Shown piece by piece: positions 50,385 to 59,404 of a DNA stretch of 64,000 bases. The notes beneath the pieces are model-generated. The model was given only the letters and a program-made list of their open reading frames with translations, made no database searches and was not told where the DNA came from. A program made the translations under genes and the position numbers. The DNA lies in contig JAPPFD010000032.1 in the NCBI GenBank assembly GCA_028823995.1, forward strand, positions 1-64,000, written 5' to 3'. The first letter of the stretch is position 1, and each line of letters starts with the position of its first letter. This DNA is from a bacterium (lineage in GTDB: Bacteria; Actinomycetota; Acidimicrobiia; Spongiisociales; ZC4RG35).

Positions 50385-51403
50385 GAGAGGAACGGGTGGT
50401 CGCCCAGCAGCCGGTGAAGGCGGAGGCCGAGTTGGAAGCCTCCTTGCGCCCCCGGTCCCTGGGAGAGTTCATCGGCCAGCCCCTCCTGCAGGAGAGGCTC
50501 CGGATCTCCATCGAGGCGGCGGCGAAGATGGGCATTCCCATGGGGCACGTGCTCTTCTCCGGACCGCCCGGACTGGGCAAGACCTCCATGGCGGGGGTGA
50601 TCGCACAGGAGTTAGGGGCGAACATGCGAAGAAGCTCGGGCCCCGCCCTGGACCGGCCGGGAGACCTGGCCTCGATCCTGTCGGGCTTGGAGAGAGGCGA
50701 CATCTTCTTCGTGGACGAGCTTCACCGCCTGTCCCGGATAGTGGAAGAGGTCCTGTATCCGGCGATGGAGGACTTCGCCCTGGACATCGTGGTCGGCAGG
50801 GGGGCGGGCGCCACGACCTACCGGCTCAACCTCCAGCCGTTCACCCTGGTGGGCGCCACGACCCGGCTGGGGATGATCTCCTCCCCCCTGCGGGACCGTT
50901 TCCAGATCATCGAGCGCTTCGATTACTACACGCCCGAGGAACTCCGGCAGATAGTCGTACGCTCCGCAGGGATTCTGGGAGTGAAGATCACCGGTGCCGG
51001 CGCGGAAATAGTGGCGGCGCGGAGCAGGGGCACCGCCCGGGTGGCCAACCGGCTCCTTGCCCGGGTGCGCGACTACGCGATCGCCCGGTCGGACGGGTCC
51101 GTGACCGGCAAGGTGGCCCTCCGGGCCCTGGAGATGCTGGAGGTGGACGATCTGGGACTGGACAAGGTGGATCGCTCCATCCTGGAGTCGGTGGTCCACA
51201 AGTTCGGTGGCGGGCCGGTCGGCCTGGGGACCCTGGCCATCGCGGTCGGCGAGGAGCCGGAGACGGTGGAGGAGGCCTACGAGCCATTCCTGCTGCAGGC
51301 AGGACTTCTGCAGAGGACCCCGAGGGGGAGGGTCGCCACCGAGGGGACCTACCTCCACCTGGGACTGACCCCTCCGGCCGATCCCCAACTCCGTCTGGTC
51401 TGA
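50381..51403 (+). CDS. ruvB: Holliday junction DNA helicase RuvB
   Basis: A 340-residue AAA+ motor driving branch migration with RuvA. Walker A is GPPGLGKTS at 61-69, Walker B is FFVDELHRL with Leu where most have Ile, sensor 1 is LVGATTRLGMIS, and the Arg finger is in SPLRDRF. The C-terminal winged helix ends in LQRTPRGRVAT. ATG overlaps the ruvA stop. Confidence 0.96.
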   Translation: MREERVVAQQPVKAEAELEASLRPRSLGEFIGQPLLQERLRISIEAAAKMGIPMGHVLFSGPPGLGKTSMAGVIAQELGANMRRSSGPALDRPGDLASILSGLERGDIFFVDELHRLSRIVEEVLYPAMEDFALDIVVGRGAGATTYRLNLQPFTLVGATTRLGMISSPLRDRFQIIERFDYYTPEELRQIVVRSAGILGVKITGAGAEIVAARSRGTARVANRLLARVRDYAIARSDGSVTGKVALRALEMLEVDDLGLDKVDRSILESVVHKFGGGPVGLGTLAIAVGEEPETVEEAYEPFLLQAGLLQRTPRGRVATEGTYLHLGLTPPADPQLRLV

Positions 51404-51415
51404 CTCCGGCCGGAG

Positions 51416-52444
51416 ATGCTCACCGTCGAGCTGGATTATCCCCTTCCACCGGAAGCGGTGGCACAGACCCCGGTCGAGCCGCGCCACGCCTCGCGGCTGC
51501 TGGACACCCGGACCCTCACGCACCGGACCTTCCTGGAACTGGCCGACCTCCTGGAGGCGGGAGACCTGTTGGTGGTCAACCGGACCAGGGTGCGGGCTGC
51601 CCGCCTGCGCGGCGTGAAGGTGGGGACGGGGGGCAGGGTGGAGGCGTTGGTGCTGCGCCGACTCTCCGAGGAGCGGTGGGAGGCGCTCCTGCGTCCGTCC
51701 CGGAGGCTCCGCCCGGGCGTCCTGGTGCAGTTCGGCCCGCTCCGGGCCGAGGTGGTCTCCGGCCCGGTTGACGGAGTGGCGGTGCTGGAGTTGTCCGGCC
51801 CCGGTGAGGTGGAGGAACTCGTGGAAGAGGAAGGGGAGGTGCCGCTTCCCCCTTACATCAGCCGGTCCCTCGAGGACCCCGAGCGTTACCAGACTGTCTT
51901 CGCCTCCCGGCTCGGATCATCCGCGGCGCCCACCGCCGGGCTGCACTTCACGGACCGGGTCCTGGAGGCCCTGGCCCGAAAGGGGGTGGAGCGAACCGAG
52001 ATCGACCTGGAGGTGGGGTGGGCCACCTTCCGCCCGATCGGCGCCGCGCGGATCGAGGACCATCCCATGGGCGTGGAGCGGTTCCGGCTCCCGGACGAGG
52101 CGGCGGCGGCGGTGGAACGCTGCCGGGCCAGGGGCGGCCGGGTGGTGGCGGTGGGCACCACCGTGGTCAGGACCCTGGAGACGTGCGCAACCTCGGGCGG
52201 GCTGGTCGAGGCCGGCGAGGGGCAGACCCGGCTGTACGTGACGCCGGGCTACCGATTCGGGGTGGTGGATCTCATGGTCACGAACTTCCACGCCCCCAGA
52301 TCGAGTTTGCTGGCCCTGGTGTGGGCGTTCATGGGCGAGGAGTGGAGGGAGGCCTACCGGACCGCCTTGGAGCACGGGTACCGCTTTCTCTCCTTCGGGG
52401 ACGCCATGCTGGCCGAGCGCCACCCCGGGAGGGGCCGGGAATGA
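51416..52444 (+). CDS. queA: S-adenosylmethionine:tRNA ribosyltransferase-isomerase
   Basis: A 342-residue enzyme of queuosine synthesis that moves the ribosyl of SAM onto preQ1 in tRNA. Family blocks include ELDYPLPPEAVAQTPVEPR, LVVNRTRVRAARL, APTAGLHFTD, VGWATFRPI and NFHAPRSSLLALVWAFMG. Length is normal. Tgt, which acts one step earlier, overlaps its stop. tRNA-Asn(GTT) in this window is one expected substrate. Confidence 0.95.
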   Translation: MLTVELDYPLPPEAVAQTPVEPRHASRLLDTRTLTHRTFLELADLLEAGDLLVVNRTRVRAARLRGVKVGTGGRVEALVLRRLSEERWEALLRPSRRLRPGVLVQFGPLRAEVVSGPVDGVAVLELSGPGEVEELVEEEGEVPLPPYISRSLEDPERYQTVFASRLGSSAAPTAGLHFTDRVLEALARKGVERTEIDLEVGWATFRPIGAARIEDHPMGVERFRLPDEAAAAVERCRARGGRVVAVGTTVVRTLETCATSGGLVEAGEGQTRLYVTPGYRFGVVDLMVTNFHAPRSSLLALVWAFMGEEWREAYRTALEHGYRFLSFGDAMLAERHPGRGRE

Positions 52445-53565
52445 CCCCGGTCTCCTGGACGCCGGAGGCGACCGACGGGCCCGCCCGGGCGGGGACGCTC
52501 CACACCCCGCACGGGGACGTCCCCACACCGGTGTTCATGCCGGTCGGCACCCGCGCCTCCGTGAAAGGCCTGGACGCCGCCGACCTGGAGGGGATAGGGA
52601 CCACCATGGTGCTGGCCAACACCTATCACCTGATGCTGAGACCGGGCTCGGATCTGATCCACCGGATGGGGGGTCTGCACGGTTTCATGTCCTGGCGCCG
52701 TCCGGTCCTCACCGATTCGGGTGGGTTCCAGGTCTTCTCCCTCGGTCCCCGGATCACCGAGGAAGGAGCGGTCTTTCGCTCCGTCTACGACGGGTCGAAA
52801 GTGAGCCTCACCCCCGAGCAGGCCGTGCGCCACCAGGAGATGCTGGGAGCGGACGTCGCCATGGTGCTCGACATCTGCCTGGGCCTTCCCTCCCCGCGGT
52901 CCGAACTCACCGAAGCGATGGAACGCACCCTCCGCTGGTCGGAGCGATCCCTCGCCGCCCATCGCCGTCCCGACCAGGCTCTGTTCGGGATCGTGCAGGG
53001 AGGCGTGTCGCCCGAACTCCGCCGGGCCAGCGCGGCGGCCACCGCCGCACTGGGCTTTCCGGGATTCGGCATCGGAGGCCTGTCGGTGGGCGAGCCGGCG
53101 TCGGAGCGCAACCTGGCGTTGGAGGCGACCATGACAGAACTTCCCACCGAGCGTCCTCGGTACCTGATGGGCGTCGGGGACCCGCAGGGAATGCTCGACG
53201 CCATCGCCAGGGGCGTGGACATGTTCGACTGCGTCTGGCCCACCCGCCTGGCCCGGCACGGGAAGGTCCTGGGACGAAGGGGCGACTACAACCTGCGCTC
53301 AGCACCCTTCGCCACCGACGAGCGGCCTCTCGACCCCGACTGTGAATGCTCGGTCTGCGGTCGTTACACCCGTTCCTATCTGCGACATCTGCTGCGGGTG
53401 CGGGAGATGTCTTCTCAGCGTCTGATCTCCATTCACAACCTCGCCTATGTGACAGGGTTGATGAGCGCCGCCCGCCAGGCGATAGTTGCGGGAGATTTCT
53501 CCGGGTTCTGTCGCCGGTTCGCAGAACTGAGAGTTTCCGGCGACGCACCCGGCCCGCTAATCTGA
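52441..53565 (+). CDS. tgt: tRNA-guanine transglycosylase
   Basis: A 374-residue TIM-barrel enzyme exchanging G34 of GUN-anticodon tRNAs for preQ1 (or queuine). Blocks: PVFMPVGTRASVKGL, DSGGFQVFSLG, GIVQGG, GLSVGEP, nucleophile Asp in DMFDCVWPTR, and zinc ligands CECSVC with a later His in ISIHN. In the base pocket the usual DEC triplet reads DIC (MVLDICLG), so the Glu is replaced by Ile. ATG 52441 overlaps the queA stop. queC-D-E-F are not in the window, so preQ1 may be made elsewhere or salvaged. Confidence 0.95.
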   Translation: MTPVSWTPEATDGPARAGTLHTPHGDVPTPVFMPVGTRASVKGLDAADLEGIGTTMVLANTYHLMLRPGSDLIHRMGGLHGFMSWRRPVLTDSGGFQVFSLGPRITEEGAVFRSVYDGSKVSLTPEQAVRHQEMLGADVAMVLDICLGLPSPRSELTEAMERTLRWSERSLAAHRRPDQALFGIVQGGVSPELRRASAAATAALGFPGFGIGGLSVGEPASERNLALEATMTELPTERPRYLMGVGDPQGMLDAIARGVDMFDCVWPTRLARHGKVLGRRGDYNLRSAPFATDERPLDPDCECSVCGRYTRSYLRHLLRVREMSSQRLISIHNLAYVTGLMSAARQAIVAGDFSGFCRRFAELRVSGDAPGPLI

Positions 53566-53601
53566 TAGCTTTCAGGCGCACTTAAACAGGAGTTGTCGGT
53601 A

Positions 53602-53889
53602 ATGATTTTCGCTCAAGAGTCGGCAGGAAGCCCGATTTTCACCTGGCTGGTCCTCGGCGGGTTTCTTTTGTTCTTTTATTTTCTGCTCATCAGGCCCCAA
53701 CGCAAGCGAGCACGCCAGCAGCAGGAACTGGTGGCGAACCTGAATTTGGGCGACCAGGTGCAGACCATTGGGGGAATCATGGGACAGGTTCGCAGCGTGG
53801 AGGAGGACTCAGTGGTGATCGAACTTGAGTACGGGTCGATACGCATCGCCAAGAGGGCCATAGCTTCCAAACAGGCCGTGGAAGGCTGA
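53602..53889 (+). CDS. yajC: Preprotein translocase subunit YajC
   Basis: A 95-residue protein with one membrane helix (about 14-33, FTWLVLGGFLLFFYFLLI) followed by the cytoplasmic family block RPQRKRARQQQELVANLNLGDQV and a beta-rich end. It associates with SecDF in the Sec translocon. ATG 53602 is chosen because AGGAG lies 9 bases upstream; TTG 53593 would add three residues. secD follows after three bases. Confidence 0.93.
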   Translation: MIFAQESAGSPIFTWLVLGGFLLFFYFLLIRPQRKRARQQQELVANLNLGDQVQTIGGIMGQVRSVEEDSVVIELEYGSIRIAKRAIASKQAVEG

Positions 53890-53892
53890 TCC

Positions 53893-55422
53893 GTGCTTCG
53901 GCGGGTCATCGGCCTGCTGATTGTCGCAGGGATCGCCTGGGGAGGCCTGGCTGCCGTCTACCTGCTGGGCATCGAGCCCAAGCTGGGACTGGACCTGCAG
54001 GGCGGTACCTCGGTGGTGCTGACCGCACCCGACGACACGGATCCCGATGTGATGGAGTATGCGGTGGAGATCATGCGCAGCCGCATCGAGGACGTGGGCG
54101 GCGTCCAGGAACCGGAGATCTCCATCTCGGGCGGCACCACGGTGCTGGTACAGCTACCCGGGGTCCAGAACGAGCAGCAGGCGCTCGACGCCATCGGCCG
54201 GACCGGCCGCCTGTCGTTCCGCCCGGTGCTGGAATCCACTCCGGGCCTTGAGGGTCCCCTGGTCACCACCACCACTGTGACCACCACCACCATTGCACCT
54301 TCGGAGGGTGATGAAGAAGCCGCCGAAGAGTCGGGTACGACTTCCACCGCCCCCGTCACTACCACCACTCTGCCGGACGTCCCGGAGGGAGTGGACCCGG
54401 TCTCCGGCCTAACGGTCGCCGATGACCCCGACATGGTCGCCTACCTGCCCAACTTCACCCTGTTCGGGATGGAGGTCCTGACCGTCGGCCCCGCCGCAAT
54501 GACCGGATCGGACGTCTCGCAGGCCCTTCCGGGTTTCAACAGCGTCTCGGCCCAGTGGGTGGTGAATCTCTCTCTCACCTCGGAGGGGGGTGACCTGTTC
54601 GCCGAACTCACCGGTGAGGCCGCCGGCTACCCGATCGGCGACCCCCGCCGCCAGATCGCCATCGTGCTGGACGGACAGATCATCGCCTCCCCCCAGGTCG
54701 CCGAGGACGTGGCCGCCGGGGTGGGCATCGCGGGAGGGGACGCGATCATCACCCTGGGCGCCGATCCCGCCGCGGAGGACCAGGCTCAGAACCTGGCGGT
54801 GATCCTCCGCTACGGTTCACTGCCGGTTGCCTTCGAGAGGAGCCAGGTCGAGAAGGTCTCGGCCACCCTGGGATCGGATTCGCTGCAGATCGGCCTCATC
54901 TCGGGAATAGCGGGGTTGGTACTGGTGGCGGTGGTGCTGTTGCTCTACTACCGTGCGCTGGGCTTGGTGGCGGTGCTGGGGATCGCGGTCTTCGGATCGC
55001 TCCTGATCGCCATCTACGCCCTGTTGGGCCACTACCAGGGGGTCACCCTCACATTGGCCGGTGTTACCGGAATCATCGTGGCGGTTGGCATCACCGCCGA
55101 CTCCTACATCGTCTACTTCGAGCGTATCAAGGACGAACTCCGGGCGGGAAGGACCGTTCCCTCCGCCGCCTCCCAGGGCTTTCGCACCGCGTTCCGCACC
55201 ATCCTGACCGCCGACACCGTCTCCATCCTGGGCGCCACGCTCCTGTGGTTGTTGACGGTCGGAGCGGTCAGGGGGTTCGCCCTGTCGTTGGGGATCGCCA
55301 CCGTCCTGGACATCTTCGTGGCCCGGACCTTCACCCGCCGGGCCGCCTGGGTGCTGGCGCACAGTCCATTGGGTAGGAAGGGTTGGTTCTCCATGCCCGC
55401 CGCCGCGGGAGAGAGCCGATGA
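53893..55422 (+). CDS. secD: Protein translocase subunit SecD
   Basis: A 509-residue RND-type membrane protein that helps pull secreted proteins out of the Sec channel using the proton gradient. One helix (7-28), a large extracytoplasmic P1 region and five C-terminal helices (about 325-490). GLDLQGGTSVVLT is the D1 motif, VLDGQIIASPQV and GITADSYIVYFERIKDEL are further signatures. A Thr-rich insertion (about 125-162, with TTTTVTTTT-like runs, acidic patch and TTTTLP) lies in the P1 region and looks like a flexible linker. GTG start. The stop overlaps secF. Confidence 0.94.
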   Translation: MLRRVIGLLIVAGIAWGGLAAVYLLGIEPKLGLDLQGGTSVVLTAPDDTDPDVMEYAVEIMRSRIEDVGGVQEPEISISGGTTVLVQLPGVQNEQQALDAIGRTGRLSFRPVLESTPGLEGPLVTTTTVTTTTIAPSEGDEEAAEESGTTSTAPVTTTTLPDVPEGVDPVSGLTVADDPDMVAYLPNFTLFGMEVLTVGPAAMTGSDVSQALPGFNSVSAQWVVNLSLTSEGGDLFAELTGEAAGYPIGDPRRQIAIVLDGQIIASPQVAEDVAAGVGIAGGDAIITLGADPAAEDQAQNLAVILRYGSLPVAFERSQVEKVSATLGSDSLQIGLISGIAGLVLVAVVLLLYYRALGLVAVLGIAVFGSLLIAIYALLGHYQGVTLTLAGVTGIIVAVGITADSYIVYFERIKDELRAGRTVPSAASQGFRTAFRTILTADTVSILGATLLWLLTVGAVRGFALSLGIATVLDIFVARTFTRRAAWVLAHSPLGRKGWFSMPAAAGESR

Positions 55423-56489
55423 GCCTCTGGCGAGACATCTCCCGGGGCGAGACCCGCATCGACTTCGTGGGCTTGCGACGCCGGTGGTTCTACATCTCGG
55501 CCGTCCTGCTGCTCGTGTCGGTGGCGACGGTGACGGCGCTCGGTCTCAACCTGGGCCTGGAGTTCACCGGGGGTGTGCAGGTCCAGACCGAGAACCGGAG
55601 CGGAGTGACGGTTGGGGAGTTGGAGAGCGCCATGACGGGCTTGGGGGTCGTCGACTTTCGCATCCAGGAGATAGACGAGGGACAGTCGATTCGCATCCAG
55701 ACCGGGCCGATCTCCTCCGCGCTGGAGGACGAGATGGTGGCATCCCTGGCGGTGCTGGTGGGCGCCCCGCCCGAGGACGTCAACCGCCAGGCGGTGGGTC
55801 CCACCTTCGGGGCCCTGGTGGCCCGGAGGGCGCTGTGGGCCCTGGGAGTGTTCCTGGGGGCGGTGGTGATATTCATCTCGATCCGTCTCCAATGGAAGAT
55901 GGCCCTCTCGGGAATCGTCGCCCTCCTCCACGACCTGGTGCTGACCATCGGCATTTATGCCATCACCCGCTTCGAGGTAACCCCCGCCACGGTGGTAGCG
56001 GCGCTCACCGTGCTGGGCTACTCCCTATATGACACGGTGGTGGTCTTCGATCGTGTCAGAGAACTCGAGGGTGACTTCTCGGACATTCTCACCTATTCGG
56101 AAATTGTCAACCGGTCGATGAACATGGTGCTGGCCCGCTCCATCAACACCTCTCTCACCTCGCTGATCCCGGTGGGCAGCATCCTGTTTGTGGGGTCGTT
56201 GATACTGGGCGCCGCGCCTCTGAGGGACTTCTCCCTGGCGCTGTTCGTGGGGATCGCGGCGGGTACCTACTCGTCCATATTCGTGGCCTCCCCCCTGCTG
56301 GCCCTGTGGAGGGAGAGGGAGGTCGCCTGGACCGATCAGCGACGCAGGGTGGCAAAGAAGCGGGGCGGGTCCGACCGGGACTTGCCGGAGGAACCAACCG
56401 AGCCCTCCGAGCCGCCCACCACCTCCGAATTGTTCTCCATGGAGGGAGGAGCCTCACCTCGCCCGCCCCGCCGAAGGCGTCGCAGATAG
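55419..56489 (+). CDS. secF: Protein translocase subunit SecF
   Basis: A 356-residue partner of SecD with one N-terminal helix, an extracytoplasmic domain and five C-terminal helices. GLNLGLEFTGGVQVQTE and TVLGYSLYDTVVVFDRVRE are diagnostic, with the latter holding proton-relay residues. A charged, Pro-rich tail of about 55 residues extends past the last helix. ATG 55419 overlaps the secD stop (ATGA). rel follows after 36 bases. Confidence 0.94.
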   Translation: MSLWRDISRGETRIDFVGLRRRWFYISAVLLLVSVATVTALGLNLGLEFTGGVQVQTENRSGVTVGELESAMTGLGVVDFRIQEIDEGQSIRIQTGPISSALEDEMVASLAVLVGAPPEDVNRQAVGPTFGALVARRALWALGVFLGAVVIFISIRLQWKMALSGIVALLHDLVLTIGIYAITRFEVTPATVVAALTVLGYSLYDTVVVFDRVRELEGDFSDILTYSEIVNRSMNMVLARSINTSLTSLIPVGSILFVGSLILGAAPLRDFSLALFVGIAAGTYSSIFVASPLLALWREREVAWTDQRRRVAKKRGGSDRDLPEEPTEPSEPPTTSELFSMEGGASPRPPRRRRRR

Positions 56490-56525
56490 GTCCTCGCCGG
56501 ACGGCGGTCGGCTAGACTGTTGAGG

Positions 56526-58742
56526 GTGGCCGAGACCTCGGCGCAGCGCACCGCCTCCAGTCGAATCCCCGGGTCGGACGACCCGCTGGCGAGAGTGATA
56601 TCGCGCTTTGTGCACCATCATCCCCGAGGCGACGTGGAGTTGTTGCGCCGGGCGTACGACGTTGCCGAGAAAGCCCATCGCGGCCAGTTCCGCAAATCAG
56701 GCGACCCCTTCATCGTTCACCCCCTCACGGTCACCCGGATCCTGGCCGACCTGGGGATGGACACGGCCACCCTGGCGGCCGGTCTGCTGCACGACACCCT
56801 CGAGGACACCGACCTCAGCTACAAGGTCGTGAAGAAGGCGTTCGGCGCCGAGATAGCCGACCTGATAGACGGGGTCACCAAGCTGGACCGCATCACCTAT
56901 CCGAACCGGGAGGAAGCGCAGGCGGCGACCATTCGCAAGATGGTGGTTGCCATGGCCCGCGATGTGCGGGTCCTGGTCATCAAGCTCTGCGACCGTCTTC
57001 ACAACATGCGGACGGTGAGCGCTCTCCGCCCGTCCAAGCAGAAGGCGGTGGCGACCGAGACCCTGGATGTGTACGCCCCGCTGGCCCACCGGCTGGGCAT
57101 CCAGGAGATAAAGCACGAACTTGAGGACCGGTGCCTGGCCATCCTCCACCCGGGCCCGTACGCCGAGATCGACGCCAAGCTGCTGAACCTGGCCCCCGAG
57201 CGGGGAGTGGTGATAGACAAGATGATCGAGGAGGTCTCCGGAGTCCTCTCGGATGCGGGAATCCCCACCGAGGTGAGCGGGAGGCCGAAGCACCACTATT
57301 CCATCTACCGGAAGATGATGGAGACCGGCAAGCAGTTCGATGAGATCTACGACCTGATCGGGATCAGGGTGGTGGTCCCCCGGATAAGGGACTGCTACGC
57401 CACCCTGGGCGAGATTCACTCCCACTGGCAGCCGTTGAGCGGGCGGTTCAAGGACTTCATCGCCATGCCCAAGATCAATCTCTACCAGAGCCTTCACACC
57501 ACCGTGGTGGGGACCGACGGCAAGGCGATAGAGATCCAGATCCGCACCACCGAGATGCACCAGTTGGCCGAGCGGGGCATCGCCGCCCACTGGCGCTACA
57601 AGGAGGGGTCCGGCGCGATGGACCTGGAATGGGTGGGTGACCTGGGGGGACTGCGGGAAGAATTCGAGGACCCCCGCGAGTTCCTGGACCATCTCAAGCT
57701 GGATCTCTACCGAGACGAGGTGTTCGTGATCACTCCCCGCGGCGAGGTGAAGTCCTTCCCGGCAGGCGCCACCCCGGTGGACTTTGCCTATGCCATCCAC
57801 ACCGAGGTGGGGGACCGGTGCGTGGGAGCGCGGATCAACGGCCGGCTGTTGCCTCTCTCCACGCCGCTCGCCTCGGGCGACATCGTGGAGATCATCACCT
57901 CCCGTTCCCAGGGCGGCGGGCCCAGCCGGGACTGGTTGAAGACCGTTCAGACCTCCCGGGCGCGGTCCAAGATAAAGCAGTGGTTTTCCAAGGAGCGCCG
58001 GTCGATTTCCATCGCCGAGGGCCGGGAGGTGCTCCTGGCCGAGCTTCGCAAGGCCAAGCTGGGACTGACCGCGGCCGGGCGGGATCGATTGCTGGCCTCC
58101 ATCGCCGTGGACCTCGGCAAGTCCGAGGTCGACCATCTCTTCCTGGCGGTGGGACAGGGTGAGATGTCCGCCTCCACCGTGATCCAGCGGCTGGAGAGGG
58201 CGGTGAGGCCCACCCTTCCGGAGGAAAAGGAGAAGGTGAGTCTGCTGACGCCCCCCGTCCGCCGTCGCCGGACCGACGCCGAAGGTCCGGGGGTGCTGGT
58301 GGAGGGGATGGGGGACACCATGGTGAACCTTGCCCGGTGCTGCGCCCCGGTCCCCTCCGACAACATCATCGGGTACGTGACGACCGGCCGGGGGGTCTCG
58401 GTGCACCGGACCGAGTGCACCAACTTGAAGGTCCGCACCCCGGGAATGGAACGGATGGTGGAGGTGGCCTGGTCTCGGGACCTGATCAGTTCCTTCACCG
58501 TCTGGGTGCAGGTGGAGGCGCTGGACCGCTATCGGCTGCTGCGGGACGTCACCGCGGTGATCTCCGAGATGGGGGGCAACATCGTGGCGGCCACCTCGGC
58601 GGTGGGCGACGACCGGGTGGCTGTCCTGCAGTACGAGGTGGAACTCTCCGACGCCGAACTGTTGCGCCGCCTCTTCTCCGACCTGAGGGGGGTTGACGGG
58701 GTGTTCAAGGCTTTCCGGATCACCTCCGACGCGCCGTCCTGA
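56526..58742 (+). CDS. rel: Bifunctional (p)ppGpp synthetase/hydrolase
   Basis: A 738-residue Rel protein making and degrading (p)ppGpp in the stringent response. The HD hydrolase domain has HDTLED, the synthetase has GRPKHHYSIYRKM and RFKDFIAMPKINLYQSLHTT; the RFKD form matches the RXKD signature of bifunctional enzymes. TGS (VFVITPRGEVKSFPAGATPVDFAYAIH), zinc-finger-like CCAPVPSD and ACT domains follow. TAGACT at 56513-56518 ends 8 bases before GTG 56526, which points to a leaderless message from this GTG; TTG 56520 is the alternative. Confidence 0.95.
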   Translation: MAETSAQRTASSRIPGSDDPLARVISRFVHHHPRGDVELLRRAYDVAEKAHRGQFRKSGDPFIVHPLTVTRILADLGMDTATLAAGLLHDTLEDTDLSYKVVKKAFGAEIADLIDGVTKLDRITYPNREEAQAATIRKMVVAMARDVRVLVIKLCDRLHNMRTVSALRPSKQKAVATETLDVYAPLAHRLGIQEIKHELEDRCLAILHPGPYAEIDAKLLNLAPERGVVIDKMIEEVSGVLSDAGIPTEVSGRPKHHYSIYRKMMETGKQFDEIYDLIGIRVVVPRIRDCYATLGEIHSHWQPLSGRFKDFIAMPKINLYQSLHTTVVGTDGKAIEIQIRTTEMHQLAERGIAAHWRYKEGSGAMDLEWVGDLGGLREEFEDPREFLDHLKLDLYRDEVFVITPRGEVKSFPAGATPVDFAYAIHTEVGDRCVGARINGRLLPLSTPLASGDIVEIITSRSQGGGPSRDWLKTVQTSRARSKIKQWFSKERRSISIAEGREVLLAELRKAKLGLTAAGRDRLLASIAVDLGKSEVDHLFLAVGQGEMSASTVIQRLERAVRPTLPEEKEKVSLLTPPVRRRRTDAEGPGVLVEGMGDTMVNLARCCAPVPSDNIIGYVTTGRGVSVHRTECTNLKVRTPGMERMVEVAWSRDLISSFTVWVQVEALDRYRLLRDVTAVISEMGGNIVAATSAVGDDRVAVLQYEVELSDAELLRRLFSDLRGVDGVFKAFRITSDAPS

Positions 58743-58753
58743 CCAGTCCTTAG

Positions 58754-59401
58754 ATGCTGATTGACAGTGTCCCTTTGTGGTACACGCAGACCAACTGCTA
58801 CGTGGTGGCCCCGGAGGCAGGCGGCCCGTGCGTGGTGATCGACGCACCTCCGGATCCCCGGGGAGTGGCCGAACTGTGTGCCAGGCGCGATCTGGCGCCG
58901 GTGGCGTTGGTGGTCACCCACGGCCACGTCGACCACATCGGCGGGGCCGGGGCGGTTGAGGAACAACTGGGAGTGGTCACCTACGTGCATCCCGACGACG
59001 ACTTCCTGTCGCTCAATCCCCTCCGTCAGGTCATCGCCCTCATGGGAGAGGTACTGCCCGGTGAGTACCGGCCCCCGGCCTCCCGGCGCCCGTTGGCCGA
59101 CGGCGACATCCTGGCCCTGGCCGGGCTGGAAATGGCAGTACTGCACACCCCCGGGCACACTCCGGGGCATTGTTGTTTCCACCTCTCAGAGGAGGGGGTC
59201 CTCTTCTCGGGGGACCAACTCTTCCGGGACTCGATCGGACGCACCGACCTGCCGGGCGGCGACTTCGAGACCCTGATGGAGAGCATGCGCCGCAAGATCC
59301 TGGGTCTGCCCCCCGACACCGCCGTGTATCCGGGACACGGGGAGACCACTACCCTCGGTCGGGAACGTCTTCACAACCCCTTTCTGACCTCCCTTCGCTA
59401 G
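58754..59401 (+). CDS. Metallo-beta-lactamase fold hydrolase, glyoxalase II-like
   Basis: A 215-residue hydrolase with the full metal-binding set: THGHVDHIGG, HTPGHTPGH, FSGDQLFRDSIGRTD and YPGHGETT. The length is that of the short glyoxalase II-like group common in bacteria. Such enzymes hydrolyse S-acyl glutathione or mycothiol thioesters; as the organism seems to make mycothiol, a mycothiol thioester is a possible substrate, by inference only. The gene lies between rel and hisS as in mycobacteria. Confidence 0.88.
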   Translation: MLIDSVPLWYTQTNCYVVAPEAGGPCVVIDAPPDPRGVAELCARRDLAPVALVVTHGHVDHIGGAGAVEEQLGVVTYVHPDDDFLSLNPLRQVIALMGEVLPGEYRPPASRRPLADGDILALAGLEMAVLHTPGHTPGHCCFHLSEEGVLFSGDQLFRDSIGRTDLPGGDFETLMESMRRKILGLPPDTAVYPGHGETTTLGRERLHNPFLTSLR

Positions 59402-59404
59402 ACG

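Noticed and set aside
56697-58847. Long minus-strand open frame (716 codons) antisense to rel
   Set aside because: It is a shadow frame created by the high GC content at third codon positions; its product is His/Gln/Pro-rich without any motif. The same holds for long frames opposite gltX (17259-18959) and the EF-G-like gene (42109-44304).
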